From Typha latifolia (taxonomy: Eukaryota > Streptophyta > Magnoliopsida > Poales > Typhaceae): a stretch of 64,000 nucleotides of DNA. Below the pieces are notes generated by a model, which did not search any database, had not been told where the DNA came from, and worked only from the letters and a program-made list of their open reading frames with translations. The DNA lies in the NCBI GenBank assembly GCA_019914945.1, contig CM034105.1, positions 7,254,001-7,318,000 on the forward strand, given 5' to 3'. The translations under genes were made by a program, and so were the position numbers. Shown here piece after piece: positions 52,657 through 62,761 of this stretch; within the stretch, counting starts at the first letter, position 1; the number at the start of each line of letters is the position of its first letter.

Positions 52657-53576
52657 TGATACGCTTCGGACTTCAACGATAACGTCTCGAGCATGGATAC
52701 ACTTTAGGGGTGTCTTTTTTTCTTATTTTAGTGTTTATTTTATAGAAAATAAGTTTTTTGTATGTCACGTTCAAACATGGTGGGGTGCGTTTGAATGCGC
52801 TTGCGAATGCCTACATCAGGTTCACAAATACAAAGAATGCAAAATATGCATTTGAACGCGATATGGGCGCATTCAAACACGCTTGTGAATGCCCACATTA
52901 GGTTCACAAATACAGAGAATGCAAAATGTGCGTTTGAACGCAATCGGTCGCATTTGAACGCTGTCGGTGAAAATCCACTATTTCTAGGGTTAATAATTGC
53001 CATTTTTGAATTATTTGGTTAGCCTCTAAAGGTGTGGATGGCAACCAATGAGTCATTATTGAATGAATTGAGTTTTGCCCTAGTCTCCTTCATCTTCTTC
53101 TATCTTGTTCTCTCGTTTCCCGGCGTCGCCGCTTCTAACCTCTCTCGACCGGCCACTTACCCTAGTCCATTAGGAGCAACCCACTCCTCACGCTTCTTCC
53201 ATTCTATCTATTACCTTGCCCTACCCTCTCCATCATCCATAATCCTTCCATCTCCACTTAATCACCGGTGTCACCCCATTATCGCCGGTCCACCACCATC
53301 CATCAACACCTAGGATCTCGTGCCTCCATCCATAGATCTATAGATGGACTACTTGATGTTTATCTACTTCTTAAATGATATCTTCATATCCCATCGTCTG
53401 ATTTAACTGAAACTAGATTTGTTAGAAAGCTCATTTCCAAGGCTACAACATATTAAAATTTCATGGCGATCCAATAGCTATATTATCTGAGATCCATTTC
53501 CAAAGTTTCATGCTAGATTCTGCCCAGATCTGAAAATGGGATAGATCAAATCTTAGACGAAAGGGAGATCGTATCA
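52657..53576 (+). mobile_element. Family-A LTR shared by two internal regions
   Basis: Starts TGATACGCTTCGGAC after a polypurine tract and ends GGGAGATCGTATCA before a decayed PBS (TGTTATCAGAGCC at 53581-53593). It thus acts as 3' LTR for copy I and 5' LTR for copy J. The palindrome cluster (52765-52965) is strongly decayed by CG to TG/CA changes. Length 920 bp. Confidence 0.88.
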
Positions 53577-55012
53577 AGAGTGTTATCAGAGCCACCATTT
53601 CTCGGACACGCACTTCGGATGACAACCACCAGAGCTATGGCTGCACGGTGAAATAAGGAGGAAGAGATCTCCCCAATAGAGGAGAGGTAGATAGCTGCAG
53701 GAAGTGCCACCTGCGGAATCGCCCGACCAAATCTAAATATCGAAGAGCCTAGCGTTCAAGCCATGATTGGGTCTCTTTCCGAGCAAATGGCCATCAATAC
53801 TCAAATGATGATGGAGATCGTGCGAGAAATACAGGCGTGGCTGAAACCTTCTTCAACAAGCATGGCAATCTCAAGGCAGCATGGGGAGCCCTCCGTAGCA
53901 TACCCAATATCCTCCACGACCTCCCCGTTCCCCAAGAAAATAGGGAAGAGTTCGACTATCCAGCAAGATCGAGCTTCTACACCCGACCCATGGTTAGTCA
54001 CAATGAACCGCCACAAGCTACAATAGGATCCTCAACCATTGTAGCAGCCCTCAGAACCTCCACATCTTCCCATGCACCGAAGACCTCACCGACAAACTGC
54101 GAAAGGCTAGCCGCACCTTTCCCGATCCCTGCAGAAACGACGAAGAGTATAGCTTCAAGGCAGCAGTTTCCTCCGACGAGCTTGACGGTTGGAAAGGTTC
54201 TTTCGACGTCAGAACGGAGTTCTTCGATGAGTCGATAACCGTGTGAACCACTATTGAATAGAGGAAGACCATGCATGGTTGCTAGATATCCCTCATCAGG
54301 AATCTTTATCTGTGATGAGGGTGATGATCCGGAACCGCGATTCTGGAACTTGGGCTGCCTTACGCCACCTCCCTTTGCAACCACGGTGAGTCGGCAACTA
54401 GGAAGAAATCGTGTATGGCCTCCAACGACCTTCCACCATTCTCCTCGGTCAATCAACGGTCGACCACGACAGCGTCGTCATCGACGATGACGTTGCAGCT
54501 CCTCGCCGAGCTACAACTCGAAGGAGAAGGCCACATTCTTCCACCCATAGCAGCACCGGCCGCTGATAGTCCTGTAGAGATATCGTGGGCTACTGCTTTT
54601 CTCACCCAGACAGCCAAAAGCTTCCTGCCATGACTGCGAGATGAAGATTTTGTTTTTGTCAACCTCAGCCTTCCACAGTAGTCAATAGCCGCCACCCCAA
54701 AAGGGACCTCACCAACAGCTATTTTTATATTCCAGACGGTCGAAGGCTCCTTGTCATGCTTGCAACGGGACAGAGAAGAAGGACATGAAGATTTCAACTT
54801 TTGGGCCAACTTCGGCCTTCCATCGCCGTCGACTAGCGCCACACCGCTGGGAACCCTAGCAAAGCAACTACCGAAGGCGATCACTGCTCAACCAGGGCTG
54901 CCATGTGCCAAGGCAACTCCTATGGCAATGGCTGATGGAGATGGAATTATGGGAGAAATATTAGGGATTTCAAATTTTTTTGAAAATCCTAAGTGGTTAG
55001 AATTTTTTTGAA
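53577..55012 (+). pseudogene. Internal region of a non-autonomous family-A element (copy J)
   Basis: After the PBS, Gag starts at about 53622 (MTTTRAMAAR, stop) and resumes as MIGSLSEQMAINTQMMMEIV at 53763; at about 53830 it departs as in H and I (AWLKPSSTSMAISRQHGEPS). The frame 53837-54238 and the ORFx start [20 protein letters not shown] (54487) follow, then [14 protein letters not shown] near 54785 and ISNFFENPKWLEFF near 54968. It breaks off inside the GGTTAGAATTTTTTTG stretch and joins mid-LTR sequence. The opposite strand is also open over long parts (53998-54456, 54453-54884). Confidence 0.72.
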
Positions 55013-55382
55013 AACTCCTAGGGGCGTGGCCCACTACCCCCTTTCTTCCATTCTATCTATCACCTTGCCCTAACCCATTCCATTATCCATAATCCTTCCA
55101 TCTCCACTTACTCACCGGTGTCACCCCATCCATCGACACCTAGGATCTCGTGCCTCCATCCACGTATCCATAGATAGACTCCCTAACGTTCGTCTACTTC
55201 TTGGAGATATCTCAAGATCTAACTTTGTTGGAAAGCTCTTTTCTAGGGCTATAACATATCAAAATTTCACATCGATCCGACGGCTGCATCATTCAGGATC
55301 CATTTCTAAAGTTTCGTGCCAAATTCTGCCCAGATCTGAAAATGGGATAGATCAAACCTTAGCCTAAGGGGAGATTGTATTA
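55013..55382 (+). mobile_element. Family-A LTR, 3' half only (end of the chain)
   Basis: It begins at CCTAGGGGCGTGGCCCACT, the same mid-LTR point as at 50304, and ends GGGGAGATTGTATTA. Family-A gag capsid follows directly, with no PBS or gag start. Confidence 0.82.
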
Positions 55383-55905
55383 GGGCGAACCGTGTGTCTC
55401 GAATTTCCCAAGTTCAAAGATGGTGACCCGATCAATTGGTTGTACAGGGCATAATAATTCTTCACGTACCAAGGTATAGCGAAATAATATAAGGTGACGC
55501 TTGCGAGCTTCCACCTTGAAGATGCGACACTTCATTGGTTTCAAGCAGCCAATGCCCATGAAATGATTGAAAGTTGGGCCGATTATGCACTGATATCACG
55601 CGGCTATTTGGAGCGTCGGGGTATGAAGACTTCAATGCTCTCCTCGTAAAGACGGTGCAAAGGACCACGGTTGGGGCATATCAAAAAGAATTTGAGAGGA
55701 TAAGTAGTCGTAGTCATTGCCAACCTCCATGGACTGATCAACAAATTCGCAGCACCTTCATCTCCGGGCTGCGGGGAGACATACAAGTCAACGTGAGGAC
55801 TTTAAGCCTGGAATCTTAAAGGAGGCCTTCGAGGATGCAGTACTGATGGAAGATAAGCATTGAGCCATGAAGATACACCTCAAATAGAACTAGACGAGCC
55901 AAGAA
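55383..55905 (+). pseudogene. Family-A gag capsid fragment
   Basis: It can be read as CLEFPKFKDGDPINWLYRA, two stops, FFTYQGIAK, then ASFHLEDATLHWFQAANAHE and, in another frame, FGASGYEDFNALLVKTVQRT, YQKEFERISSRSH and FISGLRGDIQVNVRTLSLES. It ends in a decayed MKIHLKQ-type block. It matches 41935-42440 and has at least five lesions. Confidence 0.83.
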
Positions 55906-56075
55906 AGCAACCTCATCCTCAGCCTCCTCCAACCCATCTATTAGCATCATCGATCCTATCGTTTTAGCGCAGCGATATCTGGGTACAAACTTATCATCAC
56001 AGCGAAATCATAGGGCCTTTGGCTCTTCGCTCCTCCACTTGAGCAAGTGTGAGTGCTTGACCCAGACCTCAGCCC
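55906..56075 (-). pseudogene. Family-A gag zinc-knuckle fragment in opposite orientation
   Basis: Minus strand: QVEERRAKGP-like start (partly lost), FRCDDKFVPRYRCAKT and IGSMMLIDGLEEAEDEV. The first cysteine of the knuckle is replaced by a stop and the histidine is Y. It meets the plus-strand capsid fragment at about 55905, so the two halves of gag point at each other. Confidence 0.78.
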
Positions 56076-56387
56076 CGCCCCTCGGGTAGATGTGATCACA
56101 ACAAGATGTAGCAGTAGAGAGCAAACATTTAATTTACTCTCAGTAGCGTAATTGCTAACCAGTTCGATTTATGTTAAGCATTTTCTTTCATTTTAAAACC
56201 CAAGCCAAACATCTAATTTAAATTCAAGTAGACGTCGGCCAAAGGATTTCACGTAGCTCATGGGAACCTCTTGGAAAGAGTAATCTTTTGGTAAGCCTAG
56301 TGAGCACGTCCAAAATTACAACAAATTATAATGTTTAGGTAAGTTTCGTCAAAAATAAGAGTCATACTGAGGCGCCTAAGGAAACTG
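56076..56387. other. Unassigned stretch
   Basis: About 310 bases without a recognisable gene, LTR or repeat; mildly AT-rich. It separates gag remnants from a family-A LTR. Confidence 0.5.
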
Positions 56388-57200
56388 TGATACGATCTTC
56401 CCCTGGGCTAAAGGTTCGACCTATTCCATTTTCAGATCTGAATAGAATTTGGCACGAAAATTTGGAAATAGATCCCGAAAGATGCAGCCGTCGGATTGAT
56501 GTGAAATTTTGATATGTTGTAGAAAAGAGCTTTTCATCAGATCCAATTTCAGTAAAATCAGATGGTGAGATCGCTAGATATTGTCCAAACAATAGACAAA
56601 CATCAGGGAGTCCGTCTATGGATTTGTGGATGGAGGCACAAGATCTTAGGTGATGATAACTGGTGGTAGACCGGCGGTAATGGGGTGGCACCGGTGAGTA
56701 AGTGGTGATGGAAGGATTATGGATGATGGAAGGGATTAGGGCAAGGTAATATATAGATTGGAAAAAGGGGAGGAGTAGGCCACCCCCAAGGGACTAGGGT
56801 GAGTGGCCGGTCGAGGGAGGGTAGAAGCGGCGACGCTGAGGAATGAGAGAACGAGAGAGAAGAAGAAGAAGACTAGGGTAAAACTCAATTCATTCACTAA
56901 TGACTCCTTGGTTGCCATCCACACCTTTAGAGGCTAACCAACCAATTCAACAATGACAATTATTAACCCTCGAAATAGTGAATTTTCGCCGACCGTGTTC
57001 GAATGCACATTTTGCGTTCTCTGTATTTGCGAACCTGAGTAGGCGTTCGCAAGCGCATTCGAATGCACCCCACCCGCATTCGAACGCGATATACAGAAAA
57101 CTTATTTTTCTCTAAATTAAATACTAAAACAAGAATAAAAGACACTCATAATAATGTATCCACGCTCGAGAGCGACAATAGTGAACTCCGAATCGTATCA
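56388..57200 (-). mobile_element. Family-A LTR (3' LTR of a minus-strand remnant)
   Basis: Plus-strand ends TGATACGATCTTCCCC (56388) and GAATCGTATCA (57200). The palindrome cluster is reduced to a few decayed copies (56985-57090) and the TATA region is CACCTTTAGAGG. Length 813 bp, with no PBS unit inside. The first base is preceded by AACTG; the other flank is unknown. Confidence 0.86.
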
Positions 57201-57891
57201 ATCCACCATGCTTCCGCAGCCTTGTCCTCAAGGTGTGAAATTGGGGAAGCAATCATTGAACTCTGACTCAAGCTCCTCCATGACTTGATCCTTTGAACTA
57301 GTTCCCCACAGATCTGAAAATAGAGAAAGGGTTAGTGCTGAAAAGGAACCGAGCTCACTTGTGTCCGGTTGGCGCGAAAGGGCATCGACCGCTCGGTTCT
57401 CGATCCTCTTTTTGTAGACTAGCTCGTAGTCATACCCAAGGAGTTTTGTGACCCACCATTTTTGTGCCAGGCTGTGCACACGTTGCTCCATGAAGTAGAG
57501 TAAGCTACGCTGGTCCGTGCGGATAGTAAACCATTGGCTAATCAAGTAGGGTCACCATTTGGTGACGGTGTGTAGAATTGCTAGCATTTCGCGCTCGTAG
57601 GTGGATAGATGTTGCGATTGGTTCAACAATGCCTTGCTCATATATGCCACGGGTCTGCCCTCTTGCATCAAAATAGCTTCAATGCCCTCACCCGAAGCGT
57701 CGCATTCCACCACGAAGGGCTTGTTGAAATCCGGTAGAGCCAAAATCGATGCGGTAGACATGGCTGTCTTCAATGCTTCGAAAGCCTCTGTCCCCTTGCT
57801 CCTCCATTGAAACCTTCCTTTTCTGTAAGGAGGTCAGCAGGGCAGCGATCTTGCCGTAGTTGGCAATGAATCGTCGATAGTACCCCGTCAA
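57201..57891 (-). pseudogene. Family-A RNase H domain
   Basis: Minus strand. After the tail (SSKDQVMEELESEFNDCFPN) and polypurine tract at 57201-57235, the domain is read upstream: WFTIRTDQRSLLYFMEQRVH, LLGYDYELVYKKRIENRAVD and ALSRQPDTSELGSFSA (57228-57545), STYEREMLAILHTVTKW and [20 protein letters not shown] (57552-57773), [20 protein letters not shown] (57820-57891). A stop and a frameshift separate the blocks. No integrase follows, as in H and A1. Confidence 0.85.
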
Positions 57892-58575
57892 CTAAGAAAT
57901 CCTCTCAATTCCTATTGATTAGTGGGAATCGGCCAGTCCACCGTATTTTTTATCTTGCTTGGGTCGGCTTCCACTCCTCTTGTTGAGATTATGTGACCCA
58001 AGTACTCCACTCATGGTTCACCCTAAAGGCACTTGCTCATCTTGACTTTTAACTGGTTTAGTCGCAAGATATTCAACACCTCACGCACATGCTACAAGTG
58101 TTCGCTCTAATTCCTGCTATACACTAGAATATTGTCAAAGAAGACGAGCACATACCGATGCAAGAGCGGGCAAAAAAGGTCATTCATCAACCCTTGGAAT
58201 ATCGTCGGTGCATTAGTAAGTCCAAACGGCATGACTCGGATCGTAGTGGCCATCGTGAGTCCAAAACGCCGTTTTGTGCACATCTTCTAGGTCGACTCAG
58301 ATTTGATAGTACCCTGCTCTTAAGTCAAGCTTGCTGAAGTAGGCCGACCCTATAAGTTCGTCCAGCAGCTCCTAGATCATCGGTGTTTGACGGTGATCGC
58401 ATTCAAGTCTCGGTAATCGACGCAAAACTGCCAACTCTCATCTTAGTTGAATGATCCTTTGATCTAGTATCTCCACCACCAATTTGCTGATCTCATCCTT
58501 CTTGACATATGGGTACCGATACGGCCGAACATTTGCTGATTCAGCCCCTGGAATGATCTGAATGCGGTGGTCATG
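57892..58575 (-). pseudogene. Family-A reverse transcriptase, decayed
   Basis: Minus strand, many stops. Visible are WPIPTNQ-ELRGFL near 57915, [20 protein letters not shown] near 57970, [11 protein letters not shown] near 58130 (catalytic D-D changed to D-N), [20 protein letters not shown] near 58200, LDLRAGYYQI near 58310 and NVRPYRYPYVKKDEISKLVV near 58490. The second catalytic aspartate is lost. Confidence 0.8.
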
Positions 58576-59225
58576 TCAACGGGTCGACGGCAGTCCTCGG
58601 AGCTCCTTGAAGAGATCCCTGAATTTCTGCATGAGCTCCTTTATGTTAGCGGGTATTTCACTTGATGGTGAATGTTCTAGTTCAGCAATAATCATTTGCA
58701 AGAGTAGAGCTTGGTCCTCTACACATGGAAGTCCCAACAGCGGTTGCAACATCGGCCCTTGCCGCGGTTGATTTCCATCTAGTAGCACTCTTCGACCATT
58801 CCTTCGAAATGTAAGTGTGAGGTTTGAAAAATCAAATGTTATGGGCCCTAAGCTTTGAAGACATTGAGTCCCCAAGATAATGTCGGCACCTTGCAAGGCC
58901 AACGGATAAAGATCCAATGTAAAAGTTTGGCCTTGCACCTTCAACTCCACACCTCCACAAATAAAATCAACCCGCAATGTGGTGCCATCTCCAAACATCA
59001 CATCAAACCCGTCCGTGGTTTCGACTCGAGCCCAATCTTCCTAAGAAGCTTCTTTTCTATGAAATTGTGAGTGGACCGATGTCGATCAAGATTCTCACTG
59101 TGATTTTCTTGACTACACTGTTCACTCACAAAGTCTTTGGTGCGGTTGTCCCGGAATAGGCGTGGAGGGAGATCTCAACCATAATGTCCTGCACGGGCTG
59201 CTCCTCTGCTACTCCTTAATAGACT
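58576..59225 (-). pseudogene. Family-A aspartic protease domain and end of gag
   Basis: Minus strand. Open 58576-59001: DGTTLRVDFICGGVELKVQG, DIILGTQCLQSLGPITFDFS, RNGRRVLLDGNQPRQGPMLQ and EIPANIKELMQKFRDLFKEL. The active-site stretch near 59070-59095 is corrupted (ILID then a shifted GPLTIS), so D-T-G is not kept. Upstream is VEISLHAYSGTTAPKTL to about 59215. Gag capsid and 5' LTR are absent. Confidence 0.83.
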
Positions 59226-59615
59226 ATGTACCTTCATTTGTAGCTTCTAGAATATCCATGCTTCTTTGCTTCTTCATGGGTACAGATCCTTCTGAATTCT
59301 TCCTAGGAGACACCGCTAAATATTACTAAATGGATTCGTTATTCCATTCCAAAGTATCAAACTCGTTTTGTTCGACCTTTCATTGGGCTTGGGAATATTA
59401 GTCTCTCCAAATTTCTCAATTGGAGAAGAATAGCCATAAACAACCGAAAGTCTAATGCATTCATCAATATATTTAAGAAATGCTCTCAAGCTAGCTTTCC
59501 AATAAGAATAATTTGAACCAATAAGAAGATGAGGCCTAATAGTAGACTAACATTCTTTGGATAAATTCATATATCTTGGATCTCTCTAAAATAAGATGAG
59601 CCCGCTCTAATACCA
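59226..59615 (-). pseudogene. Ty1/copia-type gag start with PBS
   Basis: Minus strand. TTGGTATTAGAGC (plus-strand GCTCTAATACCA, 59604-59615) is a PBS-like site. Downstream, across frame changes, lies text of plant copia Gag: PHLLIGSNYSYWKASLRAFL, KYIDECIRLSVVYGYSSPIE, then NERSNKTS, LWNGITN and a GVS-EEFRRI block near 59290. The NYSYWK and EEFRRI landmarks are typical of the copia Gag N-terminal domain. It is the only copia protein fragment I can see; the copia-type LTR at 20680 may belong to the same superfamily. Confidence 0.65.
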
Positions 59616-59880
59616 ATTAAAATTTCAGAGGAGATATAAAAATGTAGACCAACTATGAAAATGTGATATGAAAAGTCAAAACCAAGAAAGACTAGGAAAG
59701 TTGAAAACCAAATTAGAGTTAGTTTTAAAAACTGCATCCTATTAAGTTTGGGAAAATCAAATAAGAATTGAACTTTTAAAATTGAAGTCAGGTAGGAGAT
59801 GGAAGCCCAAATACTACTCTAACTTTGAAAATCAAAATTGAGTCAAAATGTGAAAATCAAGTTAGAGCTGGAAACAAAAA
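59616..59880. other. Unassigned stretch
   Basis: About 265 AT-rich bases (AAATCAAG and AGTTAGAG words) that would lie in the LTR position of the copia fragment; no LTR end was recognised. Confidence 0.4.
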
Positions 59881-60318
59881 AAAACACGATAAACACACCA
59901 TATGATTTTAGAATCAAAGGCAGAAGACACCCATCGGCAACCCGTGGCCACTCCTATTGTGCCAGTTGTGCTACCTCGGCCGATCGGGGATGGCCTTGCT
60001 TTGAGACCTTTTCCAGAGGAGAAAGGACCTCTGAGTGCCTCCATACGATGACTTACTCCAACCCAAGTATAATATCGAAAGGCTAAAGATCTATGCTTCC
60101 ATTTTGTATACACCGAGGCACAAATGTGTCCGACCAGTGATAATGGTGATGATCATGGGGGAAGCAATTGGAGTGAAAAATGAATGACCAGAGGAGGCCG
60201 AGCCACCTTAGGAGAAGATGGAGCTACAAGAGATGCCACCGCCATTGATGGCTCCACCCGAAGATTGCTTACTTGGTTCTCACTTTGGGGACAAAGTGAA
60301 ACGAAGTGTAGTGGATTA
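59881..60318 (+). pseudogene. Gag zinc-knuckle remnant running straight into a polypurine tract
   Basis: In broken frames: PRPIGDGLALRPFPEEKGPL, a LTPTQV-YRKAKDLCF block near 60055 (compare LTPAQVEERRAKGLCF), HKCVRPVIMVM near 60120, an acidic stretch with EEAEPP and PPEDCLLGSHFGDKVKRS near 60280. The stop-side bases GGGGACAAAGTGAAACGAAG and TGTAGTGGAT look like a polypurine tract. So the knuckle is followed by a short tail and the 3' end of the element with no pol: either a gag-only element or an internal deletion. Confidence 0.55.
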
Positions 60319-61100
60319 ATGTGAACTGAGTCAAGTTCGATCAAATCATGAGGATATTGGGCTCCATGTGTCAAGTCTATTTATCTTTTTATTGATTCAT
60401 ACTTATCTCTTATGTACACCTTTAAAATGAGTCCAATTTAAGTCATGTAAATCTCTAAGGTAAGTCTAATTAGATCATATAAGTTCTTAAAGTAAATTCT
60501 AGTTTGAGTCATATAAGCTTTTATGGCTAGTCCTAGTAAAACTAATTGTACCCAACCTTAATATATAGGAGTGGTTGGGCTCCTTGTTTTCAATCATCTA
60601 AGCATTGAGAAATTATTTTAGCCTAAGTTTATCTTAGAAGTAAGAGTAAGATAATCTGGGAGTAAAAGTACATTAATCTTTCTTCCTCCACCAACCATCA
60701 TTCACCCTACCGAAGTGTAGATTCCTTTGTTGTGGATCAACTCTAATTGGTCTATAACCAAAAAGAAATGTTTCCAATTAAAAGACCAAAAAGTTAATTC
60801 CTAGAGTTGATGGTTTGTTCAAACTATTACTAAGGAAAAATGCTTACAAGCTAGGGTTCCCACGTGATTATGGTGTTTTAGCAACTTTTACTATCTTTGA
60901 TCTCTCTCCGTACATATTATGGAAGGCGACTGAGTATGAGTCCTTTTAAACATGGTGAGAATGGCACAGGAGCGTAGTAACCCATTTGGACGGGTTAAAA
61001 TTAGTTCAAATGGAAGTCTTCATTCGGTGGGTGTTGAGTGTTTTGTATTAGTTCGAATGATCATCACAGCTTAAACTCGAGTCAATTTTTTTTAAATGGC
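60319..61100 (+). mobile_element. Candidate LTR of the gag-only remnant
   Basis: TAATGTGAACTGAGTCAAG follows the polypurine tract in the place of an LTR start. The region has a TATA-like AATATATAGGAGTGG near 60560 and repeated AAGTCATRTAAG words at 60440-60520. It is not related to LTR A, B or C by eye and its 3' end was not found. Confidence 0.4.
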
Positions 61101-62573
61101 TTTTGTATTAGGGATTACTTTTTTTTAGGAAAACCTATTTTTGCTCGGAAAAGCTATCTCTAAACCTCAATTGTGTTTTCTTTGTGCAATAATTATTATG
61201 TCTGTATTAACTTGTTCTTCAGCGAGTGGTGAGTGAGAAATCATTCGGTATCTCGCCATTCATATTGAGTAATGATCGTACTGTTTGTTGACACTTACCT
61301 TTTCTTTATCCCGACTTTTAGTGTCAAATTTTACCTTTTCTTCACCCCGACTTTCAGTGTCAAAATTGCATCCAGACACCGAAATTCAGAAAAGATAAAT
61401 GAATCCTAAAGCATTGTCATTTCATCACAGAAAGATCATCTTTGAGAAAGACACAAAGATCATTTCTGAATTATAAAAATATAATATGAGATGGCCAAAT
61501 TATTTGATGGTTTGTTCCTATTAAGTTAAACTTAATTCAGGGTTGTGATCTGATATTCTTTTTAGAAAGTGGGTCCTCAATTTACAAAAAAGGAAAGGAT
61601 AAGGTTTTAGTTGTAATATATATAGTCAAAACCAAAATATAGGGTGTACATCTTTTATAATTTTATCTTAAAAAGGTAACATGTATCCCAATATAGTAGA
61701 TGTAATTTGGGACTTTCCTTTGAATTTTATGCTCTTTTTGTTTCTTATATTTTATCTCTCCATATTCTTAATATTGTAATTGGATCTTCTAAGTGAGGAT
61801 CGGATGGAACCTATGAGTCTCGCTATGGCTTGTAATGCCCATAATTCATCTCAATGAGCTGGAGTTTGAAAAAGAAGGAAATTTCCACGTTACTCCAGGG
61901 GGATCTATACTCAATTCTATCTCAAAAAAGACCCATTATTTTGTGTGGCAAGGGTAACCTAGAAACGGCAAGTTATAAGCCACTGACATACAGTTTCACT
62001 AAAAACAGAAGAAGATTCATTAGCGCGCGATCTAATATATATCACACTTAATGCATGATAATATACCATACACCATTCTGATTTCTTGTATTTATCGTGT
62101 ACCAATCTAACATATATAGAGTCGGAAAATTCATTATTTAATAGTTGAATCTTTACTGCTTTCTCAGATAAGACGAGAGAAAGAGGTAAGTAGTCATTGA
62201 GACAATTTTTTTAGTATCTAACAGAAATGTACGTACGTGTATATACTATATACGTTAACTATTATATATATTCATGCATCTTGGCAAATCAGAATAGAAT
62301 AAATGCTTGGGTTCTATACATACAAACCAGCGTTGAGGACTCTCTTCCCCACAATGAGACCATCGGCAAATTAAGTCCAATTTTCGAGATAATTTGAGCC
62401 CGTTTGTTCTGCAAAGCAAGGCATGGTATGCGCTCGATTGATCGAACAACTTCCAAGAGCGAGGGATAGATATATGCATCTCGATCTGATCTGCATGCTT
62501 TTTAATTCCTTCTCACTTTAGTACGTACCATCATTTTATTATTGTTTTTGGTGATTGTATTTCCGTTTCTCAG
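61101..62573. other. AT-rich sequence upstream of the polygalacturonase gene
   Basis: I see no retrotransposon protein or LTR here. An open frame of 65 codons at 61854-62051 has no recognisable family. Promoter and first exon of the polygalacturonase gene must lie in, or upstream of, the right part. A frame of 32 codons from ATG 62423 (MVCARLIEQLPRARDRYMHL) ends in a stop just before a GTACGT that could be a splice donor, but it does not connect in phase to the next exon. Confidence 0.4.
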
Positions 62574-62695
62574 ACGATAGCAGGAGTGATTGGGCTGTGG
62601 TTCGCATTGGCCGTTCAATTGGCTACTAGTGAAACTACTTACGATGTGCTTGCCTTTAAGGCAGTTGGCGATGGCGAGACAAACGACACACAGGT

Positions 62696-62761
<66 letters not shown>

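Noticed and set aside
61854..62051. 65-codon plus-strand open frame (MSWSLKKKEISTLLQGDLYS)
   Set aside because: No recognisable family, no supporting context and no splice or regulatory evidence; too short to call a gene.
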